Origin: Hyphomicrobiales bacterium
Lineage (GTDB): Bacteria > Pseudomonadota > Alphaproteobacteria > Rhizobiales > JAJFHR01
Assembly: GCA_021775515.1 (NCBI GenBank)
Contig: JAJFHR010000161.1
Span: 1-6,738 of the forward strand
Reading direction: 5' to 3'
Length of the DNA: 6,738 nucleotides
Shown: positions 1-5,579 of the stretch, in pieces
Numbering within the stretch: the first letter of the stretch is position 1
Layout of the letters: every line of letters begins with the position of its first letter
Program-made: the position numbers and the translations under genes
Notes under the pieces: generated by a model
Seen by the model: the letters and a program-made list of their open reading frames with translations, nothing else
Databases searched by the model: none
What the model was told of the DNA's origin: nothing

Positions 1-631
1 GATAGCGCTGGGCAATTTCATCAACCATTCGATTGGTTGCCGCGCGCGCCACGAGATATTCCGGTACACCCTCATTGATGGTATCGGCACATACCTGACC
101 GCCAATATCTCCGATCATGGCGCCGTTGCGGATTACCGCTATTTCTTCTTCTGATTTGATCATTCTTTGGGCCATGGAGATCTCGGATACGTCCCTAAAA
201 ACGCTAGTTGGTAGGAAATTCCGCAGTTTTTCCCGGGTATCCAGTGTGGCGTGATCAAATTCGATACCGACAGATTTACCGTCGCCAATCAGACGCTCGG
301 CGGCGCGGTAATAGTTGTCACGCTGCCAATCGGTATAAACGAGATTTTCGCAATGACCGCGCCGCCACGGGTGGCCTGCATCAATGTTGGCACTTATGGT
401 CGTGCAGGCCTGATCAGTGATCACCAGGCCATAGGCCCGGCCAAAGGAGCAATAAATGAAACCGGAATAATAACCAATATTATGTATGGAGGTGAAAAGG
501 CAGGCATCAATGTCATTTTCGGCCATTGCCTGACGAAGCCGGGACAACCGGCGATCCATCTCGGCAGGGGAGAATGTTGAAGGGAATTTCTCACCGTTGT
601 GTATTGTAATTATATCTTCGCGTGACGTCAT
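1..631 (-). CDS. Creatinase (creatine amidinohydrolase), N-terminal part, cut by window edge
   Basis: Creatinase hydrolyses creatine to sarcosine and urea in the cytoplasm, in creatine/creatinine catabolism. The 210 visible residues cover the N-terminal creatinase domain (about 20-150) and the start of the M24 catalytic domain; the family is about 400 residues, so roughly half is missing to the left. From memory of Pseudomonas putida creatinase, several blocks match closely: an HNGEK-like start, SxHNIxYYSxFxYCSFGR (about 48-65), SANIDAGHPWRR (80-91), YTDWQRDNY (99-107) and RMIKSEEE (156-163). Arg65 in SFGR aligns with the Arg known to contact the substrate carboxylate. The catalytic His and Glu residues lie outside the window. 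The ATG at 631 is chosen because AGGAGG (637-642) sits 5 bases before it. A close M24 relative with another substrate is possible, but the YTDWQRDNY and HPWRR blocks argue for creatinase itself. Confidence 0.88.
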   Translation of the reverse strand, partial: MTSREDIITIHNGEKFPSTFSPAEMDRRLSRLRQAMAENDIDACLFTSIHNIGYYSGFIYCSFGRAYGLVITDQACTTISANIDAGHPWRRGHCENLVYTDWQRDNYYRAAERLIGDGKSVGIEFDHATLDTREKLRNFLPTSVFRDVSEISMAQRMIKSEEEIAVIRNGAMIGDIGGQVCADTINEGVPEYLVARAATNRMVDEIAQRY

Positions 632-636
632 TTCAT

Positions 637-642
637 CCTCCT
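637..642 (-). promoter_or_regulatory. Consensus ribosome binding site of the creatinase gene
   Basis: On the minus strand AGGAGG is followed by 5 bases and then ATG at 631. An ATG at 636 is followed after one codon by TGA, so it cannot start the gene. This fixes the start and suggests efficient translation. Confidence 0.85.
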
Positions 643-648
643 GCGCGG

Positions 649-662
649 GCGCTTATAAGCGC
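649..662. promoter_or_regulatory. Perfect 14-bp palindrome before creatinase, candidate operator
   Basis: GCGCTTATAAGCGC reads the same on both strands and has no mismatch. It ends 17 bases before the creatinase start codon and just upstream of its ribosome binding site. The position and symmetry fit an operator for a dimeric repressor over the promoter or transcription start. The central TTATAA could also be part of a -10 element. In RNA the same bases could form only a very tight hairpin without a proper loop, so a DNA site is more likely. No regulator gene is visible nearby. Confidence 0.4.
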
Positions 663-711
663 AATATAAAGAGGAATTAAAATGACCGGCTATGGAAAAC
701 GAATAAAAAAT

Positions 712-741
712 AACGCCGGGCGACATAGTCATCCCGGCGTT
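712..741 (-). terminator. Strong factor-independent terminator after the small peptide gene
   Basis: AACGCCGGG (minus strand, 741-733) pairs perfectly with CCCGGCGTT (720-712), a 9-bp GC-rich stem. The 12-base loop contains a further GAC-ATA-GTC mini-stem. On the minus strand the stem runs straight into a T-rich tract (TTATTTTTTATT, within about 713-702). The plus-strand side has no U-tract after the stem, so the terminator works leftward. It lies 36 bases beyond the stop codon of the 41-residue peptide and about 80 bases before the creatinase start, separating the two transcripts. Confidence 0.85.
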
Positions 742-777
742 GAATTTCAATTCGTAAAACTGCTTGATGCAGCGAAT

Positions 778-903
778 TTAGAAGCTGGATTTCGGATTCA
801 ACGTGCAAGCGATCCAAGGGGTGTCAAGGTTGACATCTGGACGCCAGACAAATTCTGAAGCTGCATCATCTACTGTAAAAAATTTTGTGAAGAACTTGTT
901 CAT
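778..903 (-). CDS. Uncharacterised 41-residue peptide with own expression signals
   Basis: I do not recognise this family. It begins MNKFFTKFFTVDDAASEF, continues with VWRPDVNLDTPWIAC and ends LNPKSSF. It has five Phe in the first 18 residues, Trp at 20 and 30, one Cys at 33, Pro at 22, 29 and 37, and no transmembrane segment or signal peptide. The first 12 residues (K and F rich) could form an amphipathic helix. The ATG at 903 is preferred over one at 909 because GGGAG (912-916) is 8 bases before 903 but only 2 before 909. A TATAAT-like element lies upstream and a strong terminator follows, so it looks like an independent monocistronic gene. It shares strand with the creatinase downstream and is divergent from the NUDIX gene. 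It could be a precursor of a modified peptide, a small regulatory or partner protein, or a leader peptide; no maturation enzyme is seen nearby. That it is a real gene is inferred from the signals around it. Confidence 0.62.
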   Translation of the reverse strand: MNKFFTKFFTVDDAASEFVWRPDVNLDTPWIACTLNPKSSF

Positions 904-911
904 GTCCATTT

Positions 912-916
912 CTCCC
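912..916 (-). promoter_or_regulatory. Ribosome binding site deciding the small peptide start
   Basis: GGGAG on the minus strand lies 8 bases before the ATG at 903 and 2 bases before the in-frame ATG at 909. The usual spacing favours 903, giving 41 rather than 43 residues. Confidence 0.6.
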
Positions 917-966
917 AAGGTTAAGCGCATTAATAATTAGCGTGGCCCGTAGCCGTAACTGTCACG

Positions 967-972
967 ATTATA
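967..972 (-). promoter_or_regulatory. Candidate -10 element for the small peptide gene
   Basis: The minus strand reads TATAAT within an AT-rich TATATATAAT run, about 63 bases before the peptide start. At the expected -35 distance (about 990-995) the sequence CAGAAT is a poor match to TTGACA, so the promoter may depend on an activator. A short G-run/C-run inverted repeat at 998-1017 lies just upstream of that position. Confidence 0.4.
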
Positions 973-997
973 TATAGGGCAACGAGGAAATTCTGGT

Positions 998-1017
998 AGG
1001 GGGGCAAGCGCACCCCT
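998..1017. repeat. Short inverted repeat in the divergent promoter region
   Basis: AGGGG (998-1002) and CCCCT (1013-1017) form 5-bp arms around a 10-base centre. It lies between the small peptide gene and the NUDIX gene, about 26 bases upstream of the candidate -10 element of the peptide. It could be an activator or repressor site serving either side, but arms this short can arise by chance. Confidence 0.22.
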
Positions 1018-1103
1018 GATCTGCACTTTATGCATGCCTCGACCGGATAATTTCGTCCGCCGCCAAAAAAATGGACAGGCCGTGAAAATCGCGTGTTAGA
1101 AAT

Positions 1104-1577
1104 ATGAACATGTCCTTTGTACGCCTAATAAAGCCGATGCTGAAATATACGCTGCAGCCATTTTTCCGCCTGGTGCGCGGGCAAACGCTGGGAGTGCGCG
1201 CGGTGGTATTAGATGGGCAAAAACGAGTTTTGCTGGTGCGTCATAGCTATTATCCCGGATGGATGTTTCCCGGTGGCGGGGTTGAGCACAATGAAACGTT
1301 TGAATCAGCTTTGGTGCGTGAACTTGATGAAGAGACCGGTGTGCAAATTCGCTCGCGGCCAGAGCTGTTTGCGGTCTACGCAAATTTTGAGTTGTTTAAA
1401 GGGGATCATGTCGCCCTTTACATTGTCAGGGAGTGGGACGGAGTTAAGCGCAAGAGCCTGGAAATAGCCGAGTATGAATTTTTCCACCTCGATAGTTTGC
1501 CGGAAGGCACTTCACCGGGCACAAAAAGGCGGTTGCGGGAAATTTTCTCCAAAGTTGAGTGTTCAGAACAGTGGTGA
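1104..1577 (+). CDS. NUDIX hydrolase, 157 residues
   Basis: NUDIX enzymes cleave nucleoside-diphosphate-linked compounds (X-P-P-nucleoside) using Mg2+ or Mn2+. The full NUDIX box G-x5-E-x7-R-E-U-x-E-E-x-G-U is present at residues 58-80, with G58, E64, R72, E73, E76, E77 and G79 intact, so the protein should be active. The preceding strand (VRAVVLD, LLVRHSYYPGWMFPGGG) is the usual fold start, and an N-terminal basic helix of about 25 residues precedes it. Length is ordinary for a single-domain member. The start at 1104 has only a weak purine stretch (TTAGAA) before it; the in-frame ATG at 1110 is an alternative. The substrate cannot be told from sequence: related proteins include ADP-ribose and mutT-like pyrophosphatases. 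The gene is divergent from the small peptide gene and 105 bases before the antiporter start. Confidence 0.9.
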   Translation: MNMSFVRLIKPMLKYTLQPFFRLVRGQTLGVRAVVLDGQKRVLLVRHSYYPGWMFPGGGVEHNETFESALVRELDEETGVQIRSRPELFAVYANFELFKGDHVALYIVREWDGVKRKSLEIAEYEFFHLDSLPEGTSPGTKRRLREIFSKVECSEQW

Positions 1578-1682
1578 ACTGGTTGTAAATTCAATCCGGT
1601 TGTCCAAATATGAGGTACCAAGAGGTAAAGCGGTTTTGCTGACCTGTTGGGGGGTGATACCGCACATCGGAACATAGGCTTT

Positions 1683-2654
1683 ATGGCATATTTTATGGTT
1701 CTTGCCGGGTTCGTCCTGCTTATTGCTGGCGGCGAAATAATGGTCAGGGGTGCCGTTGCGATTGCGCAGTGGTTGAATGTGCCACCTGTCGTTGTTGGTC
1801 TGACCATTGTTGCGATTGGAACTTCAGCGCCTGAATTAACGGTTTCTATTGACGCTGTGTTGAAGGGGTCGCCCGATATTGCCATCGGCAATGTGGTTGG
1901 CTCCAACCTTTCCAATATTCTGCTGGTCCTTGGCATAGCGGCGCTGATTAAGCCCGTTCAAGCCGATCCCCAACTAATTCGCCGGGACGGCATGACGATG
2001 GTGGCTGCCGCTGCCTTGTTAACGGTGCTGGCTCAGACCGGATCGATTGAATTGATGGTTGGTGTTTTTATGCTCGTCATCTACCTCGGTTATATCGGCT
2101 ATTGTTATTGGGTCGAGCAGGTTTTAGGCGATCCTTCGCAGGAACTCACCCTGGCGGAAGTTGAGGAACATAGCGGTAGTCCAAATACGCTCTATGTCTC
2201 GGTGTTGTTGTTTTTATCTGGATTGGGCGGTGTGATTTTTGGTGCCGATTTATTGGTTGATGGCGCGGTTATTCTTGCCCGTAATTTTGGCCTTTCTGAA
2301 ACGGTCATCGCTCTGTCGATCGTGGCGATCGGCACATCTTTGCCAGAATTGGCGGTATCCATGATAGCCGCGTTCAAGGGGCGCAGTGATGTTGCCGTCG
2401 GCAACATTGTCGGGAGTAACATATCAAACGTATTGTTTATTCTCGGCGCAACCACGCTGGTTTCACCGATATCGATTGCGCCGCAAATTGCTAGTTTCGA
2501 TAGTTGGTTTATGCTTGCCGTGAGCGTGGTGTTGATCCCGGTTTTGGTCACGGGCATGCGTATCAGCCGCATAGAGGCTGCCTGTTTTCTGGGTATTTAT
2601 GGGTTTTATATTTTTGCCATCTTCAAAGGCTGGCCAGCGGCTTTAATCGGATAA
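1683..2654 (+). CDS. Calcium/sodium antiporter of the CaCA family (YrbG-like)
   Basis: This inner-membrane protein of 323 residues belongs to the Ca2+/cation antiporter family, which exchanges Ca2+ for Na+ (some members K+-dependent). Both signature alpha repeats are intact. Alpha-1 has GTSAPE at 46-51 and GNVVGSN at 69-75; alpha-2 has GTSLPE at 217-222 and GNIVGSN at 240-246. The Glu in each GTSxPE and the Asn in each GNxVGSN line the ion site. About ten hydrophobic segments are visible, with a hydrophilic loop (about 148-168) between the two halves. The length matches E. coli YrbG. The ATG at 1683 starts directly with the first membrane helix (MAYFMVLAGFVLLIAGGE); an upstream TTG at 1647 would add 12 polar residues and is less likely. 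The ribosome binding site is weak (ATAGG). It may be co-transcribed with the NUDIX gene, with no terminator seen between them. Confidence 0.93.
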   Translation: MAYFMVLAGFVLLIAGGEIMVRGAVAIAQWLNVPPVVVGLTIVAIGTSAPELTVSIDAVLKGSPDIAIGNVVGSNLSNILLVLGIAALIKPVQADPQLIRRDGMTMVAAAALLTVLAQTGSIELMVGVFMLVIYLGYIGYCYWVEQVLGDPSQELTLAEVEEHSGSPNTLYVSVLLFLSGLGGVIFGADLLVDGAVILARNFGLSETVIALSIVAIGTSLPELAVSMIAAFKGRSDVAVGNIVGSNISNVLFILGATTLVSPISIAPQIASFDSWFMLAVSVVLIPVLVTGMRISRIEAACFLGIYGFYIFAIFKGWPAALIG

Positions 2655-2969
2655 ATCTATTTTTCTTGGGAATTGACCAAATCATCCGCTGTAAAATATT
2701 TCCATTTTGGAGCAGTTTGATCGCGAGGCTCTGGACGGAATTTATTCCGCGTGGTAAGGCAATCTTCAGAAACCAAACAAAGAGCGCAGAAATGCATCCA
2801 GCCGCAACGCTTCGACGACGACAAGACATTCGCATATGCTTTGTGAATGCCGGTCTTTGCTGCTGAAATTTCTGATTTTCAAATTTAACATCAGACTTCT
2901 TGAGTGCCCTGAACCTCAGCGCCGGCATCATTCCTTTTTTTCATTAAATATTGTTGACTGGAAGTGTTG
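2655..2969. other. 315-base intergenic stretch without a convincing gene
   Basis: The stretch separates the antiporter and GNAT genes. It holds a 5-bp hairpin (CGGAA-ttta-TTCCG, 2736-2749) without a U-tract and a better terminator candidate at 2901-2940. Open frames exist on both strands: the C-terminal part of a plus-strand frame ending at 2866, and a minus-strand frame of 102 codons at 2931-2623 with one hydrophobic stretch. Both have irregular composition (many Arg, Cys and Trp) and no good ribosome binding site, and both overlap the antiporter end. I see no tRNA and no recognisable gene remnant. Confidence 0.5.
2901..2940 (+). terminator. Possible terminator upstream of the GNAT gene
   Basis: TGA-g-TGCC (2901-2908) can pair with GGCA-TCA (2924-2930) with one bulged G. 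Inside, CTGA (2909-2912) pairs with TCAG (2916-2919) across a 3-base loop, with an internal bulge. The sequence then continues TTCCTTTTTTTCATT. The imperfect stem and the CC break in the T-run weaken the call. It would end transcripts from the antiporter about 250 bases after its stop codon. Confidence 0.38.
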
Positions 2970-3473
2970 ATGTCTAAACCAGAATTTAAAATAACCCCGG
3001 AAAAAACGACTCACCTTGGCGCGGTTGAGACCCTTTTAGATCAGGCTTTTGGCCCGGGACGTTTTGCCAAAACCGCCTACCGGCTGCGCGAGGGTGTCGA
3101 TCCGGTATCCGATCTTGGTTTTGTGGGATTTTTGGGCGCCGACCTGGTTGCCTCGATACAGTTTTGGCCGATAAAAATTGCCGAAAATACACAAACCCTG
3201 CTGCTTGGCCCCCTGGTTGTTGATCCAGTTTACCGGGGACGTGGCTGGGGACTTGAACTGATCGCAACCGGGCTTTCTCAGGCGAAAAAACTTGGCTATG
3301 ACTTAGTTATTCTGGTGGGAGATGAACCCTATTACGCCCGGCAGGGGTTTAAACAGGTGCCACCGGGACAGCTTACCTTGCCGGGGCCGTGCGATCCCCA
3401 AAGGTTGTTATATTGCGAGCTTCAGAAAGGTGTAATTGGTACGGTAAATGGCCGGGTTTCTAAGTTTTTTTAG
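2970..3473 (+). CDS. GNAT-family N-acetyltransferase (YhbS-like), 167 residues
   Basis: GNAT enzymes transfer an acetyl group from acetyl-CoA to an amine on a small molecule or protein. Motif A with the CoA pyrophosphate loop is at about 79-98 (LGPLVVDP, then YRGRGWG at 88-94), matching the R/Q-x-x-G-x-G/A pattern. The later YYARQGF (121-127) is the typical alpha-4 motif with a Tyr that can act as general acid. The N-terminal QAFGPGRF segment and the overall layout resemble the COG3153 (YhbS) group common in alphaproteobacteria. The substrate is unknown. The ATG at 2970 is chosen because GGAAG (2960-2964) lies 5 bases before it; GTG at 2964 is the in-frame alternative but overlaps that site. 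The gene is convergent with the VWA gene, with stops only 11 bases apart; a T-rich run (3462-3480) covers the junction. Confidence 0.87.
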   Translation: MSKPEFKITPEKTTHLGAVETLLDQAFGPGRFAKTAYRLREGVDPVSDLGFVGFLGADLVASIQFWPIKIAENTQTLLLGPLVVDPVYRGRGWGLELIATGLSQAKKLGYDLVILVGDEPYYARQGFKQVPPGQLTLPGPCDPQRLLYCELQKGVIGTVNGRVSKFF

Positions 3474-3484
3474 TTTTTTCGGCG

Positions 3485-5578
3485 CTAATGTCCTTCACGG
3501 TACCACAGCAGTGAAATCAGGCCGAGAACCACGGCCAAAGATAAAAGCCCGCTAAGAAGCGGCACATCTTTGAGGGATTTGATGGTGAAAGCATTATTTT
3601 TCTGGATACCAAGCCAGCCCGGTCCGCTCATGCGCCGACCTGGCTGAATTTGCCGGATAGCAGGCAGATTAACTTTTTCACCGAGCCAGAAAGACTTGCC
3701 GCCGGTGGCATCATGGACAGGTTTTAAAACACTCTGCGAGGGGCGCACATCGGCGAATTCCTTACGGTCAAGTGTGCCAAAAACCGCAAGCTTGGAGAGG
3801 TTTTCGTCGCGCAATTCGTAAATCCCCGGTTTGGCGTTTTTGATCACACCCGTCCATCGCCCCGGTTGTTGGTTGTCCAGTTCGATTGTGTTTTTTTCGC
3901 CATCCGGGTCGGTAATATTGATTGTTGGTGTCGTCTTTTTCATGCTGCGACGCTCTAATTTCAGATCGCCGCCGCTTTGAGTTGCCAGTATTGCCTCTTC
4001 TTCAAGGTCGGGTTCCTTCATCAACCAGTGGGCCAGACGTCGCAGCAATTCGACCTGAGGTCCGCCGCCGTCATATCCGCGCGCCCAAAGCCAGGCATGA
4101 TCAGACATAAGTTGGGCTACGCGGCCCTTGCCCTGGCGTTTGAGAACAATCAGCGGTTTTTCTTCCGGTCCCGACATAACGACATCACCGCCGGTTGGTT
4201 CCACATCAATCAGGCGGAACCAGCGCCCCCAGTTCTGTTTTTCCCCTTGTGCTCCCTGCAACGCTCTGGTCACCGGGTGGCGGCGGCCATCGTCTGTAAT
4301 TTGCGGGCGGTAGGGCCTTTCAATCACCTCGCCGGTCGGGGCGGCGGGCAAAATCGATGACAAAGGTGTTCTGTACAAGGATAAAGGTGAGGCAAAACTT
4401 GGACCGGCCGCAGCAAGAACGGCACCTCCTTTTTCAACGTAATCGGCTACGTTGGCAAGATAGACCAGGGGCAGCACGCCGCGGCGGCGATAGCGGTCAA
4501 AAATAATCAGATCAAACTCGTCCAGCTTGACGGAAAATAATTCGCGGGTTGGAAAAGCAATCAGCGAGAGCTCTTTTATTGGTGTTCCATCCTGTTTTTC
4601 CGGCGGCCGCAAAATTGTGAAATGAACCAGATCAACTGCCGCATCTGCCTTTAACAGATTGCGCCAGGTCCTTTCACCGGCATGGGGTTCGCCAGATACC
4701 AGCAGTACCCGCAAGCGGTCTCTTACACCCTGGGTGGTGATTACGGCGCGGTTGTTACGAAGAGTAATTTCCTGTTCGCCCGGTGAGACAAGAATTTCGG
4801 AGATTATCTGGCCTGCATGTTCTATCGCCAGTGGAAATTCGATGCTCTGACCGGTCAAAACCTGCAGAGTTTCTATAATCTTTCCATCGCGTTTTATGGT
4901 GACCGAAACCTTGCGGGGCGGGGCAAGGGTGTTGGAGCTGCTTTTTGCTGCCGACACCAAATCTTCAACCCTGAAACTTAGTGATTGGTCCTCACCAACA
5001 ATGCCAAATCGAGGCGCACGTTCAATAACCACGCGCCGGTCGCCCTGGTTTTTGTCGCCGGTGAGCAGAGAATGAATTGGCGCCGTAATTGCCAGGGTTT
5101 CAAGATTTTGCGGAACATCGTGAACCTGGCCGTCGGTGATCAATATGATCCCTGCCAGCCTTTCCGGCGGGACGTCGCTCAAGGCGGTTTCAATCGTCTC
5201 AAAAACTCTGGTTCCATTACCAGCAGATGGTTGTGCTAAACCGGTCTTGACCCAACGTACGGTGGTATTTTTATAACGGGCAAGCGTTTGTTTGAGGGCT
5301 TGCGCGGTTTTTTCGGTCTGCTGCGTTCTTGCGCCAATATTCTGGCTCATGGAGAGATCGCTGACCACAAGCAGTATATCGTTGAGCACCTGACGTTCTT
5401 CGCCGCGGATTATCGGATTTAGCAATCCCAGCAGCAAGGCGGTCATGGCGGCTGCCCGTAACAGGCTGCCGCGTGAATTGAAAACGATCATAATTGCGCT
5501 CATCACAAGGCAGACGAGTGCAGCTATGCCAATGACTGACAGAGGGAGAAGAGGGTCTATGGTAATCGACCAACCCAT
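3485..5578 (-). CDS. Membrane protein with VWA domain and amidotransferase-like domain
   Basis: The 697-residue protein has two N-terminal membrane helices (about 9-33 and 38-56), a VWA-like domain (about 66-175), a long middle part with Ig-like character (about 185-280), a class I amidotransferase-like domain (about 288-520), a further beta-rich region (about 535-610) and a C-terminal helix (about 673-692). The MIDAS motif D74-x-S76-x-S78 is present, as is ITDGQ (147-151). In the amidotransferase-like part, the stretch where a catalytic Cys would be expected reads GGAVLAAAGPSF (384-395), so it is probably not catalytic. RRLAHWLMKEPDLEEE (513-528) is a block I associate with this family, often labelled putative glutamine amidotransferase. 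The bulk is probably periplasmic. It starts one base after the stop of the DUF4159 gene, so the two are translationally coupled. It likely acts with a MoxR ATPase; the precise role is unknown. Confidence 0.85.
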   Translation of the reverse strand: MGWSITIDPLLPLSVIGIAALVCLVMSAIMIVFNSRGSLLRAAAMTALLLGLLNPIIRGEERQVLNDILLVVSDLSMSQNIGARTQQTEKTAQALKQTLARYKNTTVRWVKTGLAQPSAGNGTRVFETIETALSDVPPERLAGIILITDGQVHDVPQNLETLAITAPIHSLLTGDKNQGDRRVVIERAPRFGIVGEDQSLSFRVEDLVSAAKSSSNTLAPPRKVSVTIKRDGKIIETLQVLTGQSIEFPLAIEHAGQIISEILVSPGEQEITLRNNRAVITTQGVRDRLRVLLVSGEPHAGERTWRNLLKADAAVDLVHFTILRPPEKQDGTPIKELSLIAFPTRELFSVKLDEFDLIIFDRYRRRGVLPLVYLANVADYVEKGGAVLAAAGPSFASPLSLYRTPLSSILPAAPTGEVIERPYRPQITDDGRRHPVTRALQGAQGEKQNWGRWFRLIDVEPTGGDVVMSGPEEKPLIVLKRQGKGRVAQLMSDHAWLWARGYDGGGPQVELLRRLAHWLMKEPDLEEEAILATQSGGDLKLERRSMKKTTPTINITDPDGEKNTIELDNQQPGRWTGVIKNAKPGIYELRDENLSKLAVFGTLDRKEFADVRPSQSVLKPVHDATGGKSFWLGEKVNLPAIRQIQPGRRMSGPGWLGIQKNNAFTIKSLKDVPLLSGLLSLAVVLGLISLLWYREGH

Positions 5579-5579
5579 T

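Noticed and set aside
251..580. 109-codon plus-strand frame opposite creatinase
   Set aside because: The minus-strand frame here matches creatinase over its full length, so the plus-strand frame is a shadow.
778..903. Small peptide as a Phe attenuator leader, because of the FF-x-x-FF stretch
   Set aside because: The Phe codons are at the start of a 41-codon frame, more than 100 bases from the terminator, and the downstream gene is not for Phe biosynthesis or charging. Ribosome stalling there could not readily control the hairpin.
778..903. Small peptide as PqqA, mycofactocin precursor or methanobactin precursor
   Set aside because: It lacks the PqqA Glu-x3-Tyr core, the mycofactocin C-terminal Val-Tyr and the paired Cys pattern of methanobactins, and no maturation genes are visible.
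1647..1682. Upstream TTG start for the antiporter
   Set aside because: It would add a polar stretch before the first membrane helix that YrbG-type proteins do not have, and the ATG at 1683 fits the family N-terminus.
1418..1936. 172-codon minus-strand frame opposite the NUDIX and antiporter genes
   Set aside because: It is the shadow of two well-supported genes; its sequence is rich in Pro, Thr and Ser in the manner of antisense frames and shows no domain.
2736..2749. CGGAA-ttta-TTCCG hairpin as antiporter terminator
   Set aside because: The stem is only 5 bp, and no U-tract follows it.
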